A stretch of 64,000 bases of DNA from Lumbricus rubellus (GCA_945859605.1 OX243815.1:33431410-33495409), one strand, 5' to 3'; counted from the first letter of the stretch, positions 1 to 10,804 are shown. Notes: generated from the letters alone by a model not told the origin. Numbers and translations are program-made.

Positions 1-99
1 TAACATGTTATTTAACACGAACATATGTATACTTTTACATCAGAAAAATTTCTTCCAAAACCGATTTTCAGCCAGACGGAGACTCTGTTTCGGGGGAGA

Positions 100-735
100 C
101 TTTGTATCGGGGGTAGACTTTATTTCGTGACACCGGCACTACTGTGCATCTGTCAGATACTGTCAAAACACTTGGTGTTACCCTAGACAATAAGTTCACA
201 TTTCGATCACACACAACATGCATTTGTAACTCTTGTAGCTATCACATTCAGGCAATATGTCACATCAGGTCGGCCTGACTATGGATTTTTGTCTCAAACC
301 ATTGCTTGTTCTCTTGTCTCCTCTTGCCCTGATTATGCTTACGCCGTTTTTGTGGGTCTCTCAGACACTGAGCTTGACACATCCAAAACTTCTTAGCGTG
401 GGTAGTGCTGCGCGTCCCAATACAAACTAGTTCCTCAGCCCTACTCCATCAATTGCACTGGCTTCCTGTTCAGTGCAGGATCAAATTCAAATTGGCATGT
501 CTGACCTACAAATCCCTCAGCACCAACACACCTTCCTACCTTCAGTCACTGCTAAATCCTTACATTCCTCCTCTTTGCTTGCGTTCATCAGGTACAAATC
601 TTTTAGCTGAACCTAGATGCAAAACAGTTATGGGCTCGCGTGCATTCCATGGCTCCATGCCTCTGCACCAAGGGAATGGAATCGCTTCCACTCTCTCTTC
701 GTAGCTCAATTTCACTTCATTCCTTTAAAAAGCGG
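100..735 (+). mobile_element. Degraded non-LTR retrotransposon (LINE), C-terminal part of reverse transcriptase
   Basis: Translation shows broken pieces of the region after the RT palm in CR1/jockey-like LINEs: a 'KTLGVTLDNKFTF' block near 165-205, then 'LHQLHWLPVQCRIKFKLACLTYK' features near 440-510 (quoted in part: LHWLPVQCRIKFKL), followed by a tail resembling the usual '...R.F...PRLWN.LP' end. Frame changes and stops separate the blocks, so this is a dead, 5'-truncated copy. It resembles the better-preserved LINEs at 55411-57830 and 32214-32640 in motif order, but it is more diverged and may belong to another family. Confidence 0.7.
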
Positions 736-883
736 CTCAAAATTTACTAGGCCTACTTCTCCTTGGCTTTCAAGCACATGGATCTCTGACGACTGACTTC
801 ATCTTCCTCTGGCGAGTCTGGCGGCTGACTATCCGCGCCTCAGATTCACATTTCGATGTGACCTTGCGTGCGCGACAAATTTA

Positions 884-886
884 TTT

Positions 887-921
<35 letters not shown>
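884..921. repeat. (AAT)n microsatellite
   Basis: About ten uninterrupted ATA/AAT units. On the minus strand they give a run of leucine codons in a spurious ORF. Confidence 0.9.
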
Positions 922-925
<4 letters not shown>

Positions 926-3195
926 TTTACACTTGTGGCTGCATGGTTTGCTTTACTCGCGTCGTATTCATGGCGGGGATTTGTTGGCGCTGGTGGCCGT
1001 CGAAGAAGGCCGCAGGCTGTATTGAAACCGACTTTTGCTGGATGGGAGGAAATATGTTTCTGAGGAAGCCCCATCATTTGAGCAGCTGTGCTCAAGGGCA
1101 GACAAAGCACTATTTGATTCAATTGATGTGCTCAATTCTGAACACGTCTGCTGTTGCTGTTCCATTACTTCTCGATAATAGAGCCACAGAAGAAGAGCTT
1201 CCTTCGACCAAGAGCACACGGTAAGCTTATATTATATATATATACATGTATATATATGTATACATGTATATATATATGTATATATATGTATATTATATAT
1301 ATATATACAGTTCTCTAGAGACTGACGATCGAATGCGAAGAACGTTTCTTATCTTTCGTGATGTGCTATATAATCCGATTATTATCCTTCGTCTCATATT
1401 TGAATAATTCAATGTTCATGCTTACATGTATGATGACGTGTCGTACTTTGTAGCTCAGAATATGCAGTCTGTCTGCAAATGAGAATCAAAGGGTTAACGC
1501 TTACACGTGCTTACTTACTCTTGCTTGCATTCGGCACATTATGCACACATCATAGCCTACAACTGGTCGAACTGGCTGAACTCAATCAATGTGATAGTTA
1601 TAACGTTAATGTCTTAATGTGTCATTCTATGCGGACGATATCCTAACCGCGGTATTTAATTTGACAGCTTTACAAGTTTCTCTGCCTGTGCTGCTGCTGT
1701 CTTCCATTGTCTTTGAGGATTAATCATGGAAGAATTTCCATGGAAGTCAATAAATCCCTCTTTATAAGAAAAATCGAAACCAGATTTGAACCACATAATT
1801 ATTTTAATGATATTTATTGCACGTTGCTCACTGCACAGCGACTTAAAATTTTAGATGGTTTGAAAATGTGTCACGACTGAATTGTCAGACAGAGTAGACT
1901 GATATATGCTGCTCGTAACGTAGCCTAGGTGCCATTGTTTGATTCACTTATGACAATGCTAATTGTATTTGTCAGTTATATGTCACGCATAATACAATAT
2001 ATTCGTGACGTGAATTATTATGCGTTATTGTAACTGTAAGTGAACCATTCTAAAGCGCCACTTCGATAGGCCTACAACTTAATTGTCTGAGTCGCTGATG
2101 CGCGAAGATGTCCTAGAGCTACATGTATAGCTGAAACGAATGGAATTATGGAAAGCATTGCAACATGGAAGACCAACAACCGCTGAGACGCGACGCTGGG
2201 CGGTGGCAATTTGGGTGACGACACCGAAGCTCTCCCCCCATCGCCCATCGTTTGAAGTCGATTTCAGAAGACGGCGACCATTGTCACCAATGACAATGGA
2301 AATCAGGATATTACAGAGTTCCTTAAATTTCTTATTAGCTGCAAAATCTCTTTCTGACTGCCATCTGTATGCATAGCCTACATGTACGTCCTTCTCTAAT
2401 TTTCTCTCTTTATCCCTCTCCTATTACAGTTCCTCTCGTCTCTCTTGCCCTCTGCCCTCTTGCTGTTCATCACCTTACGCCTCGGCTTCTCTTTTCGTCT
2501 CTGCCCACTTTGGTCTCTGTCAAATCTCTTCTCTTCATCCTACGTTACGTGATGTGCTTAATAATTAAAGATGGCGATGACATAACATATCAAGAAGCTG
2601 CTTGACATACAGTAAATCTGCCTCGTGAGCCGCATACTCTACATTATGAGCGCCACACTTTCCGGTTGATATATCTGCGCACATTCGATTGATATTTGCA
2701 CATGCAATCGATCGTTTTTGTGGCGCCACTCAACGGTTCAGAGGATAGAATAGACTCAAATATCGAGAATAGCCTCTGCTGGATAATTAATGGAACTATA
2801 AACGATCGATTACAATTAGGCCTACAATTAATATTATCGCAAACGTAATGTAACACCACAACGATCTAATCAAATTTCTAATCCTATTTTGTCATTTGCC
2901 ACAGGACAGAAGGAGAACAGGATAAATCTTTGCATTACTGGTGGTAAAGTGCGGTAGCCTACATTGACATCAGCATTGCAAAGCAGCCTATCTATTCTTA
3001 GGTTGCATTAATGAGAGTATTATCAAACAGTTGAGTCAACTCAGTGAAAACATGCATCTTTGGTTGGGACACGATATTAACCGAGAATATACTAAGTTAA
3101 TTGTTGGTCAGCAGCTGATCATAGGCCTATCGCTATCAGTTCAACTGACGCAGCTGAATTAGATGTCAACTTTATGCCTATATTAAATAGTTGGA
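922..3195. other. Intergenic sequence without a recognised gene
   Basis: No ORF here shows a recognisable family. It contains a TA/ACATGTATA microsatellite at about 1228-1308 and TAGGCCTA octamers near 2068, 2817 and 3122. Nothing else can be supported. Confidence 0.6.
1228..1308. repeat. TA-rich microsatellite with TACATGTA interruptions
   Basis: Alternating TA with regularly spaced ACATG/ATATG interruptions; self-complementary and able to form cruciforms. Confidence 0.85.
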
Positions 3196-3196
3196 T

Positions 3197-3240
<44 letters not shown>

Positions 3241-3241
3241 G
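3196..3241. repeat. (GACA)n tetranucleotide microsatellite
   Basis: About eleven perfect GACA units in a row. Confidence 0.95.
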
Positions 3242-3833
3242 TGTAGCAAACAAACAGACATTATTCAATACTCTAAAAGTTACAGGACCTAACGGAATTA
3301 AGTGCTCGAGATAGCATTAAATTAACTGCTAATAGTATTAAACGCCTACGTCAGCGAGCCATCTTAAAGCAGCAGTTCGTTCGTTCAAGCTTAGCTGAAA
3401 ATCAATGGGCAAATTAGAGAACGAATCTAGTAGACGTGAATCAATCAATGTGACAGTGTTGAGCAGTCATAGCCTTTGCGAAATGGAAACGAGCGACGAA
3501 TATGCAACACAATGTTCCCGTTGTTGAGCAAACACCAACTCAGGACAATAATGAAGAGTCTATAGACAATAGTATAGAGTATAGACGTTCAGTGTTTTCA
3601 GACTCTGTGGAGGCAGTGTCAAGACGGTGTATGCAATCCTCCCTAGAACTTCGATCTGTGTGCTGTGCATACGTTACTTTAGGTTCTTAGTGCTGCCTGA
3701 CAAGTTGACAACAGTCACTTAATGACTTAATGATCGATTTAAGCGAGTAGCGTATACGTGGCAATGCAGTCAAGAAACTATAGACATAGGCCAGTCTAAA
3801 AATCATCGCATCCGATGACGGTTCACGTGGACA

Positions 3834-3901
3834 ATTCTGAGCCGATAATTCGGAGTCCATAATTCGGAGCAAGTAATTCAGAGCGGATAATTCGGAGCGG
3901 T
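3834..3901. repeat. Short tandem repeat, about 17-bp unit, four copies
   Basis: Four imperfect copies of a unit with core ATAATTCGGAG (variants AATTCTGAG, AATTCAGAG). There is no coding sense in it. Confidence 0.75.
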
Positions 3902-4189
3902 CAAGAATCATTCTCAGCAATAAGCTACAACTTATATTGATCAGAATATCTTAGGCTGGGACACAATTTTATGCCGAAACTTTGTGCATAATTATGCTCA
4001 ATAATATTATGTGAAAACGAGAATTTCTCTTCAACCTGGCACTAGATACAAGGCACATAAAGTTGCCAGTATATATGTGTCATAGGCTGTGTGTCGTCGA
4101 TTCCATTCTATGCAAGGTTCAATTAAAGGACAGGTATATAATATATAATAATATATAATTATAGCCTATGCTTAATAGTAAGACCAACA

Positions 4190-4369
4190 GCGTTTGTAGA
4201 GAGATAGACAGATAGACAGAGACATAAACAGACAGACACATAAAGACAGCGTTATACAGACAGACAGAGCAGACAGACAGAGACAGAGACAAACAGAAAG
4301 ACAGAAAGAGAGACAGACAGAGATATAGACAGACAGAGAGACAGAAAGAGAAACACACACACATATATA

Positions 4370-4405
<36 letters not shown>

Positions 4406-4425
4406 GACAGACAGACAGAGAGACG
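4190..4425. repeat. GACA-rich imperfect microsatellite flanked by TA and AGAC runs
   Basis: Diverged GACA/GAGA units at 4194-4345, then CA and TA runs to about 4400, then perfect AGAC units. The apparent minus-strand ORFs over it are cysteine/leucine-serine repeats produced by the microsatellite. Confidence 0.85.
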
Positions 4426-5040
4426 GAGAGAGAGCCTCAGAGCAGAGATGTGCTATGTTTAGCTAATTGTTTGCTTCATTACTGCTGACGACAGTCATTT
4501 GAGTTTCGTGCATCTGCATGGAAACCAGTGTATATGTACACGTCGACGTCGGAAGTAACATTACTGTCGTTGTTAAACTGCTTTAATTTCCTCTGAGTCC
4601 GAAGACTAAATTCACAAAATTGCGTTGTTTGTCGATGAAATGTTAGGATCCAAGTCTGGCAATAATTCAACGATTCAATTAACCTCGATCATCGAAACAG
4701 GTTTTGATTAAACGAACCGAGAACGAAATGAATGGCACAGAAGCAAGAATTTGAAGCGAGCTAGGATAAGACACACACGTGCGACTGACAAATAAATTAA
4801 ATAATATAGTTGCGTGTAGTTCGCTTACAACTCATAGTCAAGACAAACTATCATTCTAAATAATAATTATACATATAATATATATATAATATACATATAT
4901 ATTATATATATATATAATATAATATAATATATAGGGACTCTATAATTATTATAGTCTGAATACAACAGTCAGAAGTTGTCCAACGCAAAACCTAATTGTT
5001 GTTGAAGAAAGCGACCGACCGATTTGATTCTCACCAGCTG
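4426..5040. other. Intergenic sequence, no gene recognised
   Basis: Only a TA-rich tract at about 4863-4933 stands out. Confidence 0.5.
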
Positions 5041-5450
5041 ATTGATGAAGATGAGGATGAGGAGGAGGAGGAGAAGGAGGAGGAGGAGGAGGAGGAAGTG
5101 GAGGAGGAGGAAGTGGAGGAAGAGGAGGAGTAGGAAGATGAGGAAGATAAGGAGGAGGAGGAAGAGAAGAAGAAGAAGAAGAAGAAGAAGAAAAAGGAGG
5201 AGGAGGAGGAGGAGAAGGAGAAGAAAGAGGAGAAGGAGAAGGAAGAGAAGAAGGAAGAGAAAGAGAAGTAGGAGGAGAAGGAGGAGGAGGAGATGGAGAA
5301 GAAAGAGAAGAAGGAGAAGATGGAGAAGAAAGAGAAGAAGGAGAAGAAAGAGAAGGAGAAGGAGAAGAAGGTGAAAGAGGAAGAGAAGGAGGAGGAAAGT
5401 AAGGAGGAAAAGAAGGAGGAGAAGGAAGAGGAGGAGGTAAAGCACGAACT
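5041..5450. repeat. 400-bp polypurine tract (GGA/GAA/GAG)
   Basis: The plus strand is almost entirely A and G for about 400 bases, mainly GGA, GAA and AAG triplets, with only a few T interruptions (near 5131-5149, 5270 and 5292). It produces artefactual Arg/Lys/Glu-rich ORFs on the plus strand and Leu/Phe/Ser-rich ORFs on the minus strand. Long homopurine tracts with mirror symmetry can form triplex (H-DNA) structures; that is family knowledge, not something shown here. Confidence 0.95.
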
Positions 5451-6164
5451 AAATGGAAGCAAAACAGATGAAAAGAACAAATGAAATGGTGGTGGAGTTT
5501 GAGTTCTTAATACAAAATGGTGTTGGTTACCGTGTTTAACTACAATGTACATAATTATGCATTGCAGAAATAGATAAATAGATCTCCATTTCAAGTGTGA
5601 ATTTGATTAATATTCTCGGACAGAAGATGACACAGCAGATGGAATGCGATTCGTCGATACTTACATGCATCATGTATGCCTACCTTTGCTTTGATCTACA
5701 CGTAAGCTTATACACGTAAGACGTTATTTGACAGCAGACTAAACGTCGTTCTAACGCAATGCCACTGTCTCTATAATATGTGTGGCTTCGGTTTTGCGAT
5801 CAGATGTCAAATGGAAGCCATTAAAAAATTAAATCTCAGGATTCTCCCTCTTAATGAGCGTGTTTAATAAAACTCACATCATCGAACAGGGGCGCCGTTA
5901 GGCGTACGCACTTACGCAAGTGCGTACAGCGCGGAAAGGCAAAGAAATTTTTTTCACAAATTGTAAATTTATTATAAGCGATAAAATTCTATTAAAATTT
6001 TATAATCTATAGAATATACTTACTTCCTTACTTACTTACACTCTAATAGAGAGCCATCTTGGCATTGAGCGTCTTATAACCGCCTAGGCCCTATAGAGGT
6101 CTATGGATCCTGGGATTCCTGGATGTAAAACCGTTAAAACTTTTTTTAAGTTTAATTTTTGTTT

Positions 6165-6768
6165 GTATTTGTTTTTATGTGCACTTTTTATAGCCAGGGG
6201 CGGATCCAGGGGGGCAATCCGGCCATGGCCCCCCATTAAAAACTGCCATGGGACGTGGCCCCCCATTTGGTATGAAATTAGCAATATGCATATGGGTGTA
6301 ATGGCATATTGCCCCCCCCTATTCGGAAAATGGCATGGGACGTGGCCCCCCAGTCGGTTTTAAAGTGGAGGAGTAAAAAAAAAGGTCATCAACTTTTTTG
6401 GCGGATGAAATGGTATGATTTTCTCAGAAAAATTTGGCAGATGACTAAAAAAACAACCTCATCAACTTTTTTGGCGGATGAAAAGTACTTCAGCCAAAGA
6501 CTGATCCCTATTTATTTTCGACCAACAACCAAATTTCGAAATTTGTTTCACCTGTCCCATCCAAGGTTCTAAGATTTTTGCCCCCCCCCTTTGGAAGAGT
6601 TCTGGATCTGCCACTGGTTATAGCGCCCCTTCAAGCTCTCTACTCCGGCCGAAGCGCTGAGCAATTGTGAGTGAAGGACTTGCCCAAGGTCCTTACGCGG
6701 CGAGGTGGATTCGAACCTGGAAAATTCCGGCTTCAAGGCGACGATAGCATAGCAATATGCCGATCTAA
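6165..6768 (-). mobile_element. tRNA-derived SINE, interrupted by a hAT-like MITE
   Basis: The minus strand shows a Pol III B box (GGTTCGAATCC, about 6708-6718) followed by the same body and tail as the SINE at 62600-62830: AAGGACCTTGGGCAAGTCC, then GCTTGAAGGGGCGCTATAAC, then a GTGCACAT tail. The tail half lies at 6165-6194 and the body at 6617-6768. The 422-bp element between them has target duplications made from the SINE sequence. The tRNA-like head is decayed and no clear A box can be seen. Confidence 0.75.
6195..6616. mobile_element. hAT-like MITE inserted in a SINE
   Basis: Inverted ends are CAGGGGCGGATCCAG on the left and CAGTGGCAGATCCAG on the right. They are flanked by TTTATAGC (6187-6194) and GTTATAGC (6617-6624), an 8-bp duplication with one mismatch. 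The interior contains two copies of a motif with GGTCATCAAC and GGCGGATGAAA, also found three times in the MITE at 19512-19836. There is no coding capacity. Confidence 0.75.
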
Positions 6769-6783
6769 AGGTATCAAATTGCA

Positions 6784-7127
6784 CCTCCTAAACATCACCC
6801 CCCGGCAACGTGTACCGTAACCGGTTTCAGATTACCCCCGGATACTAGATATGCATAGATTTATCCGTCATCCCACTGTGGTTTGTTATCAATATTTTAC
6901 TCGGAAAAAAATAGCCTCGAAGCCATTTCTCCATGTAACTTCAGCGGCGATTTAGTATTTTAGTTACAGATGAAAATATTTATAACAAACCAAACCACGA
7001 AGTGGGATAACGGATGAAAATCTTCAGACCAAAACAAGAAGCGGGATTATTTTCCTGATATTTTTAGTCCAATAAATGCGACGATTGATGCAAATTACAG
7101 TTTGCAGGGGGGGGGTAATGTTTAGGA
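6784..7127. mobile_element. Small inverted-repeat element (MITE)
   Basis: The outer ends CCTCCTAAACATCACCCCCC and GGGGGGTAATGTTTAGGAGG are near-perfect inverted repeats. A second inner pair, CATCCCACTGTGGTTTGTTA near 6870 and AACAAACCAAACCACGAAG near 6985, is also inverted. There is no ORF of interest. Confidence 0.65.
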
Positions 7128-7334
7128 GGGGGTAATAATTTGAAGCCTTTAGCATGGGCGTCCGCAGGAATTTTTCTAGGGGCGCAAACCTTTATATAAT
7201 TGTCACATGGTCTAAATTTATTGGGTGACAGTTTGAATTTCCATATTACCACGAGAGAATCCTATATCCTACCTATAGGCTACGTTATGCGCCCAAAGAA
7301 AGATAATTATATAGGTTCAACTTGCATGACTGCC

Positions 7335-7868
7335 TAAAAATGGCCCCATTTGAGGTCGACACAGCCAAAAATGCGCTGGTCGCTGGGTCTCCGCCCCCAG
7401 ACCCCGCTGGGGGAGCTTACTGTAAAGACAAAACCTTTCTCTTTTTACAATAACATTTTGATTTTTATTGTTATCCTGGTAGCTTGCGACACTGAAAAAG
7501 GACTTATTCTTAAAAATTTCGCGACTTTGTCGTTCACAAATAGCTGGCAAACAAGAGCCTTAAAATGGCTCCATTTAAGGTCGAAACAGCCAAAAATGCG
7601 CTGGTCGCTGGGGCTCCGCCCCCAGACCCCGCTGGGGGAGCTTACTGTAAAGACAAAACCTTTCTCTTTTTACAATAACATTTTGATTTTTATTGCTATC
7701 CTGGTAGCTTGCGACACTGAAAAAGGACTTATTCTTAAAAATTTCGCGACTTTGTCGTTCACAAATAGCTGGCAAACAAGAGCCTTAAAATGGCTCCATT
7801 TAAGGTCGAAACAGCCAAAAATGCGCTGGTCGCTGGGGCTCCGCCCCAGCCCCGCTGGGGGAGCTTAC
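7335..7868 (+). repeat. 225-bp tandem repeat, about 2.4 copies
   Basis: The segment beginning at AAAATGCGCTGGTCGCTGGG recurs at exactly 225-bp spacing (near 7371, 7596 and 7821). Units are almost identical. Because 225 is a multiple of three, a 199-codon ORF stays open across the array, but its sequence has no recognisable protein signature. The unit has the GCCCCCAGACCCCGCTGGG hairpin typical of some MITE interiors. Confidence 0.9.
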
Positions 7869-8173
7869 AACGCTCCCCCCAGACCCCTAGTCGGGATGGG
7901 CTTCGTGCCTTCGGCACTCGCAACTTCCCGCCTTCGGCGCCGCCACTGACGACCAGTTAGGCCTACAATACAGCGTCCTGGCACTTTTTTACACTTTAAG
8001 CACTGTATATATATATATATATGGGATTGGATTGGTAGGCCCTAGTATTTACGCCCCCCCCCAACCAGAAATCCTGGATCCGCCCCTGAATATAAGCTCG
8101 TATCGATCGCAGTTCGCTTCAATTATTTTGTGCAAGTTGTGCGTACAGAAATAAAATCCTGGCGGCGCCGCTG

Positions 8174-8564
8174 TCATCGAATCCATCCACCCATTATTCG
8201 ATGAACATCATCGTGGTTTAACAATGGTCATTTCTTTTCTGTTAAGTTTGACCAATCGTCCTAGCTCGGCTAGCCTTAGGCTACGGTGGTTTCATGTGTA
8301 GGTTATAGGATTTTCAAGTATGTGCCTGTAGTTACTGTATCGGTAGTATTAAATCATCATAAATTATGATGACTGCTTCCGTTTCAGTTGTTTCCAGACT
8401 GTTTCCTGCCTCTGAATCGTTTCGTTCGCTCTGCTTCTTCTTCTTCTTCTTCATTTGAGGCATCCTTACGAACTGTGACGTAACTGCCACTAAATCTGTC
8501 GTCATCGTCGTCAACGACTCAGTGTCTACTGCTGCTGCCATCTGTCGAATGATCGGTTAATGAA

Positions 8565-8608
<44 letters not shown>

Positions 8609-8975
8609 AGAAGGTTGATGCATAACGGGCACCAGCGTGACTATTTGAATGAACAGTCGTCATCAAATATCTTTTGACTTCTGGAGAATTAAACGAGTTA
8701 ACCGACTGAATAATTATCATCAGTCGTGCCATCAACATGAAACAGAGACTTTAGATTGAAAACATATTTTCTCATAACCTTCGAATCGGTCATTGTCTTG
8801 AGCGCATAGCCAGGCCCGCCGGTGGGCCTGCGCATAGCGAGAAGACATCGGGACATCTGACCCATTTAGGAAAAGGTGCACTTCAATTGGTGTAGAGATC
8901 ATCATGCTTGTGGTCAGATTGCGAACGTAGAAGAGGTTTCATGTTGCTACACAAATAAGAACATCAGCAGCAAAC
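8174..8975. other. Region upstream of the GPCR gene
   Basis: No gene recognised. A (GAC)n trinucleotide run lies at about 8559-8601. The 5' UTR and promoter of the receptor should lie here, but no convincing TATA box or initiator was identified. Confidence 0.4.
8559..8601. repeat. (GAC)n trinucleotide repeat
   Basis: About thirteen uninterrupted GAC units. On the minus strand these encode a polyvaline run in a spurious ORF. Confidence 0.9.
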
Positions 8976-10391
8976 ATGTTGTCTTTCAATGACTCAGAGA
9001 CAATAGGTGGAATAGTAGAGGCTGTGAATGATTCCGACTGGGTCCAGATGACGGTCGGTCAGATGGATGAGAGAGCTGGAAGAGGAGGAGGAGAAGGAGA
9101 AGGAGGAGGAGGAGGTGTGGGTTGGAATGAGACAATGATGTCGGATGACAATGAGTCATCGTCGTCGTTGTTTGGATGTGAGAGGTCTCCTCTGAAGACA
9201 GACGGGGGTCTTCTGACGATCTTCGTCTATGGCTACGTCACTCCTCCCCTCGTTCTCATCACCCTCATCACCAACATCCTCGTCTGCATCGTCCTTCTCA
9301 AGAAGTCGACCCGCAGCCCGACCAACACCCTCCTCGTTGCCATGGCAGTCTCCGACACCCTCACTGGTCTCTGGCCGATCCCTTTCTTTCTGAGGTTCTA
9401 CACAACGGTCGTTGGCGGGGGACGTCTCAGCGGCGACTGGGTTCCATTCGATTGGTGCTTCGCCTACCTGTCGCTGACCGACTACCTGCCGACCGTCTTC
9501 CACACAGCCTCCATCTGGTTGACCGTCGCTCTAGCTGTCCAGAGGTACGTCTACGTCTGTCACCCGCACACTGCCAAGAGGCTCTGCACAATTTCGAACG
9601 CTATCAAGGTCATCGTCGGCATCTACGTGCTCTCCATCGCTTCTCAGCTGTCCAGATTCGTTGAGGTGACCTTCGACCCTGTCCAGCTCGACTCAGAGGT
9701 CGTTCCAGGTCTCGTCATCGTCGGATGTTGTGACCGGTTCAGTGCATTCGTCGAGCGACACACTGAGATCTACTACAACGTCTACTACTGGTTCCGTGTT
9801 GTCTTCATACATCTCGTTCCATGCACTTCGCTCGTCGTGCTCAACGCCATCCTCGTCAGTGCGATGCGTGCTGCGAAGCGTCGTCGGCACCAGCTGCTGC
9901 GGCAGAACAGACGGATGGAGTCGAGACGATTGGAGGAGAGCAACTCAACGACGATGATGCTCGTCACAGTTGTCGGTCTCTTCCTTCTTGTCGAATTCCC
10001 TCTCGCCATCTTTCTCATCGCTCTCATCTGCAACAACAATTCTGAGACGTCGATCATGTCAAGCGAAACGGTTGACGTCATCTCGCTCGTCATCAACCTC
10101 TTCATCCTCACCAGCTATCCTCTCAACTTCTTCGTCTACTGCGGAATGAGTCGACAGTTTCGAGAGACGTTCAAGGCCCTGTTCATCGGGGGAGGGGCAG
10201 GGGCAGGGGGAGCAGGAGGGTCGACGAGCAGGAAGTCGATCGGATCGAACGGCATCGGACTGTCACACTACGTCTCCCTAGCAACCGAATCCGTCTACAC
10301 GGCCGCAGCCGCTGCCATAACAACGGTCAACGCCACCATAGCAACCACTCCCGTCTCCAACGCCGACAGCAACGGAGAAACCGTGCTCTGA
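8976..10391 (+). CDS. SPR: Sex peptide receptor / myoinhibitory peptide receptor-like GPCR (single exon)
   Basis: A 471-residue class A G-protein-coupled receptor, predicted to sit in the plasma membrane and respond to a W-amide-type neuropeptide (family knowledge; ligand not shown). Seven hydrophobic segments are visible. TM1 carries the conserved Asn (TNILV, residue ~100) and TM2 the conserved Asp (AVSD, ~127). Cys161 lies at the top of TM3, followed by DYLPTVFHTASIWLTVALA and QRYVYVCHP, where QRY replaces DRY as in this receptor family. The block NSTTMMLVTVVGLFLLVEFP precedes TM6, and YPLNFFVYCGMSRQFRETFK ends TM7. The tail ends GETVL, a class I PDZ-ligand pattern also found in insect sex peptide receptors. 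The N-terminus has several N-glycosylation sequons (NDS, NDS, NET, NES) and a Glu/Gly-rich run at ~35-47. The start is the first ATG of the open frame. No intron interrupts the ORF, which could mean a retroposed or ancestrally intronless gene. Confidence 0.88.
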   Translation: MLSFNDSETIGGIVEAVNDSDWVQMTVGQMDERAGRGGGEGEGGGGGVGWNETMMSDDNESSSSLFGCERSPLKTDGGLLTIFVYGYVTPPLVLITLITNILVCIVLLKKSTRSPTNTLLVAMAVSDTLTGLWPIPFFLRFYTTVVGGGRLSGDWVPFDWCFAYLSLTDYLPTVFHTASIWLTVALAVQRYVYVCHPHTAKRLCTISNAIKVIVGIYVLSIASQLSRFVEVTFDPVQLDSEVVPGLVIVGCCDRFSAFVERHTEIYYNVYYWFRVVFIHLVPCTSLVVLNAILVSAMRAAKRRRHQLLRQNRRMESRRLEESNSTTMMLVTVVGLFLLVEFPLAIFLIALICNNNSETSIMSSETVDVISLVINLFILTSYPLNFFVYCGMSRQFRETFKALFIGGGAGAGGAGGSTSRKSIGSNGIGLSHYVSLATESVYTAAAAAITTVNATIATTPVSNADSNGETVL

Positions 10392-10798
10392 ATATAATTA
10401 TTAAGCTTAATTACACTTCTAATTGTCATTCTGCACCGCAGTGTTGTTATGCGGCTATGTAGGTGTATATATACAACTCTACAGTGCATTGCATGTGGTT
10501 TGAAGTAATGACAGTGACATGGAAAAAAGAAACTCGGATCGAATCGGTCTAGTCACACTGTCTTGCACGACCGTCAGGAGCAACAGATTCGTTTAAATGT
10601 TATTGCAAATCCAAGAGACAATTCAGAAAAATAATTTATGTTTTCTTATGACAAAATCATATGACATCTAGCGGCTTCTTGATTGACTAAGTTTCTAGAC
10701 CGAGTTGCGTAGACGTAGGCCTAGGAAATTATGCGGAAAGTCAGCTGAAACATTGACTGTAACATGTAACTATTGTATGATCCGTTTAATTAAAGAAA

Positions 10799-10804
10799 AA
10801 TAAA
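10799..10804 (+). terminator. Candidate polyadenylation signal AATAAA for the GPCR gene
   Basis: A canonical AATAAA lies about 400 bp after the stop codon, in an A-rich context. It is placed by position only; transcript evidence is lacking. Confidence 0.35.

Larger units (their letters stand above)
5887..8173. mobile_element. Composite hAT-type DNA transposon with terminal inverted repeats and 8-bp target duplication
   Basis: The left end begins CAGGGGCGCCG and continues GTACGCACTTACGCAAG. The right end, read inwards on the minus strand, begins CAGCGGCGCCG and continues TGTACGCACAACTTGCAC. The ends are bounded by the same octamer, TCATCGAA, at 5879-5886 and 8174-8181. CAG-type inverted termini with an 8-bp duplication are the hallmark of the hAT superfamily. 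No intact transposase is visible, so the copy is non-autonomous. The interior holds several younger insertions: a SINE that is itself split by a small hAT-like element, a 6784-7127 inverted-repeat element and a 225-bp tandem array. Confidence 0.8.

Noticed and set aside
4969..5594. Leu-rich and Ser/Phe-rich ORFs on the minus strand, Arg/Lys-rich ORFs on the plus strand
   Set aside because: All are translations of the same polypurine tract; the composition follows triplet repeats and no start context or domain is present.
9156..10111. Several ORFs antisense or frame-shifted to the GPCR
   Set aside because: They are shadows of the high-GC coding exon; the plus-strand frame has a complete receptor.
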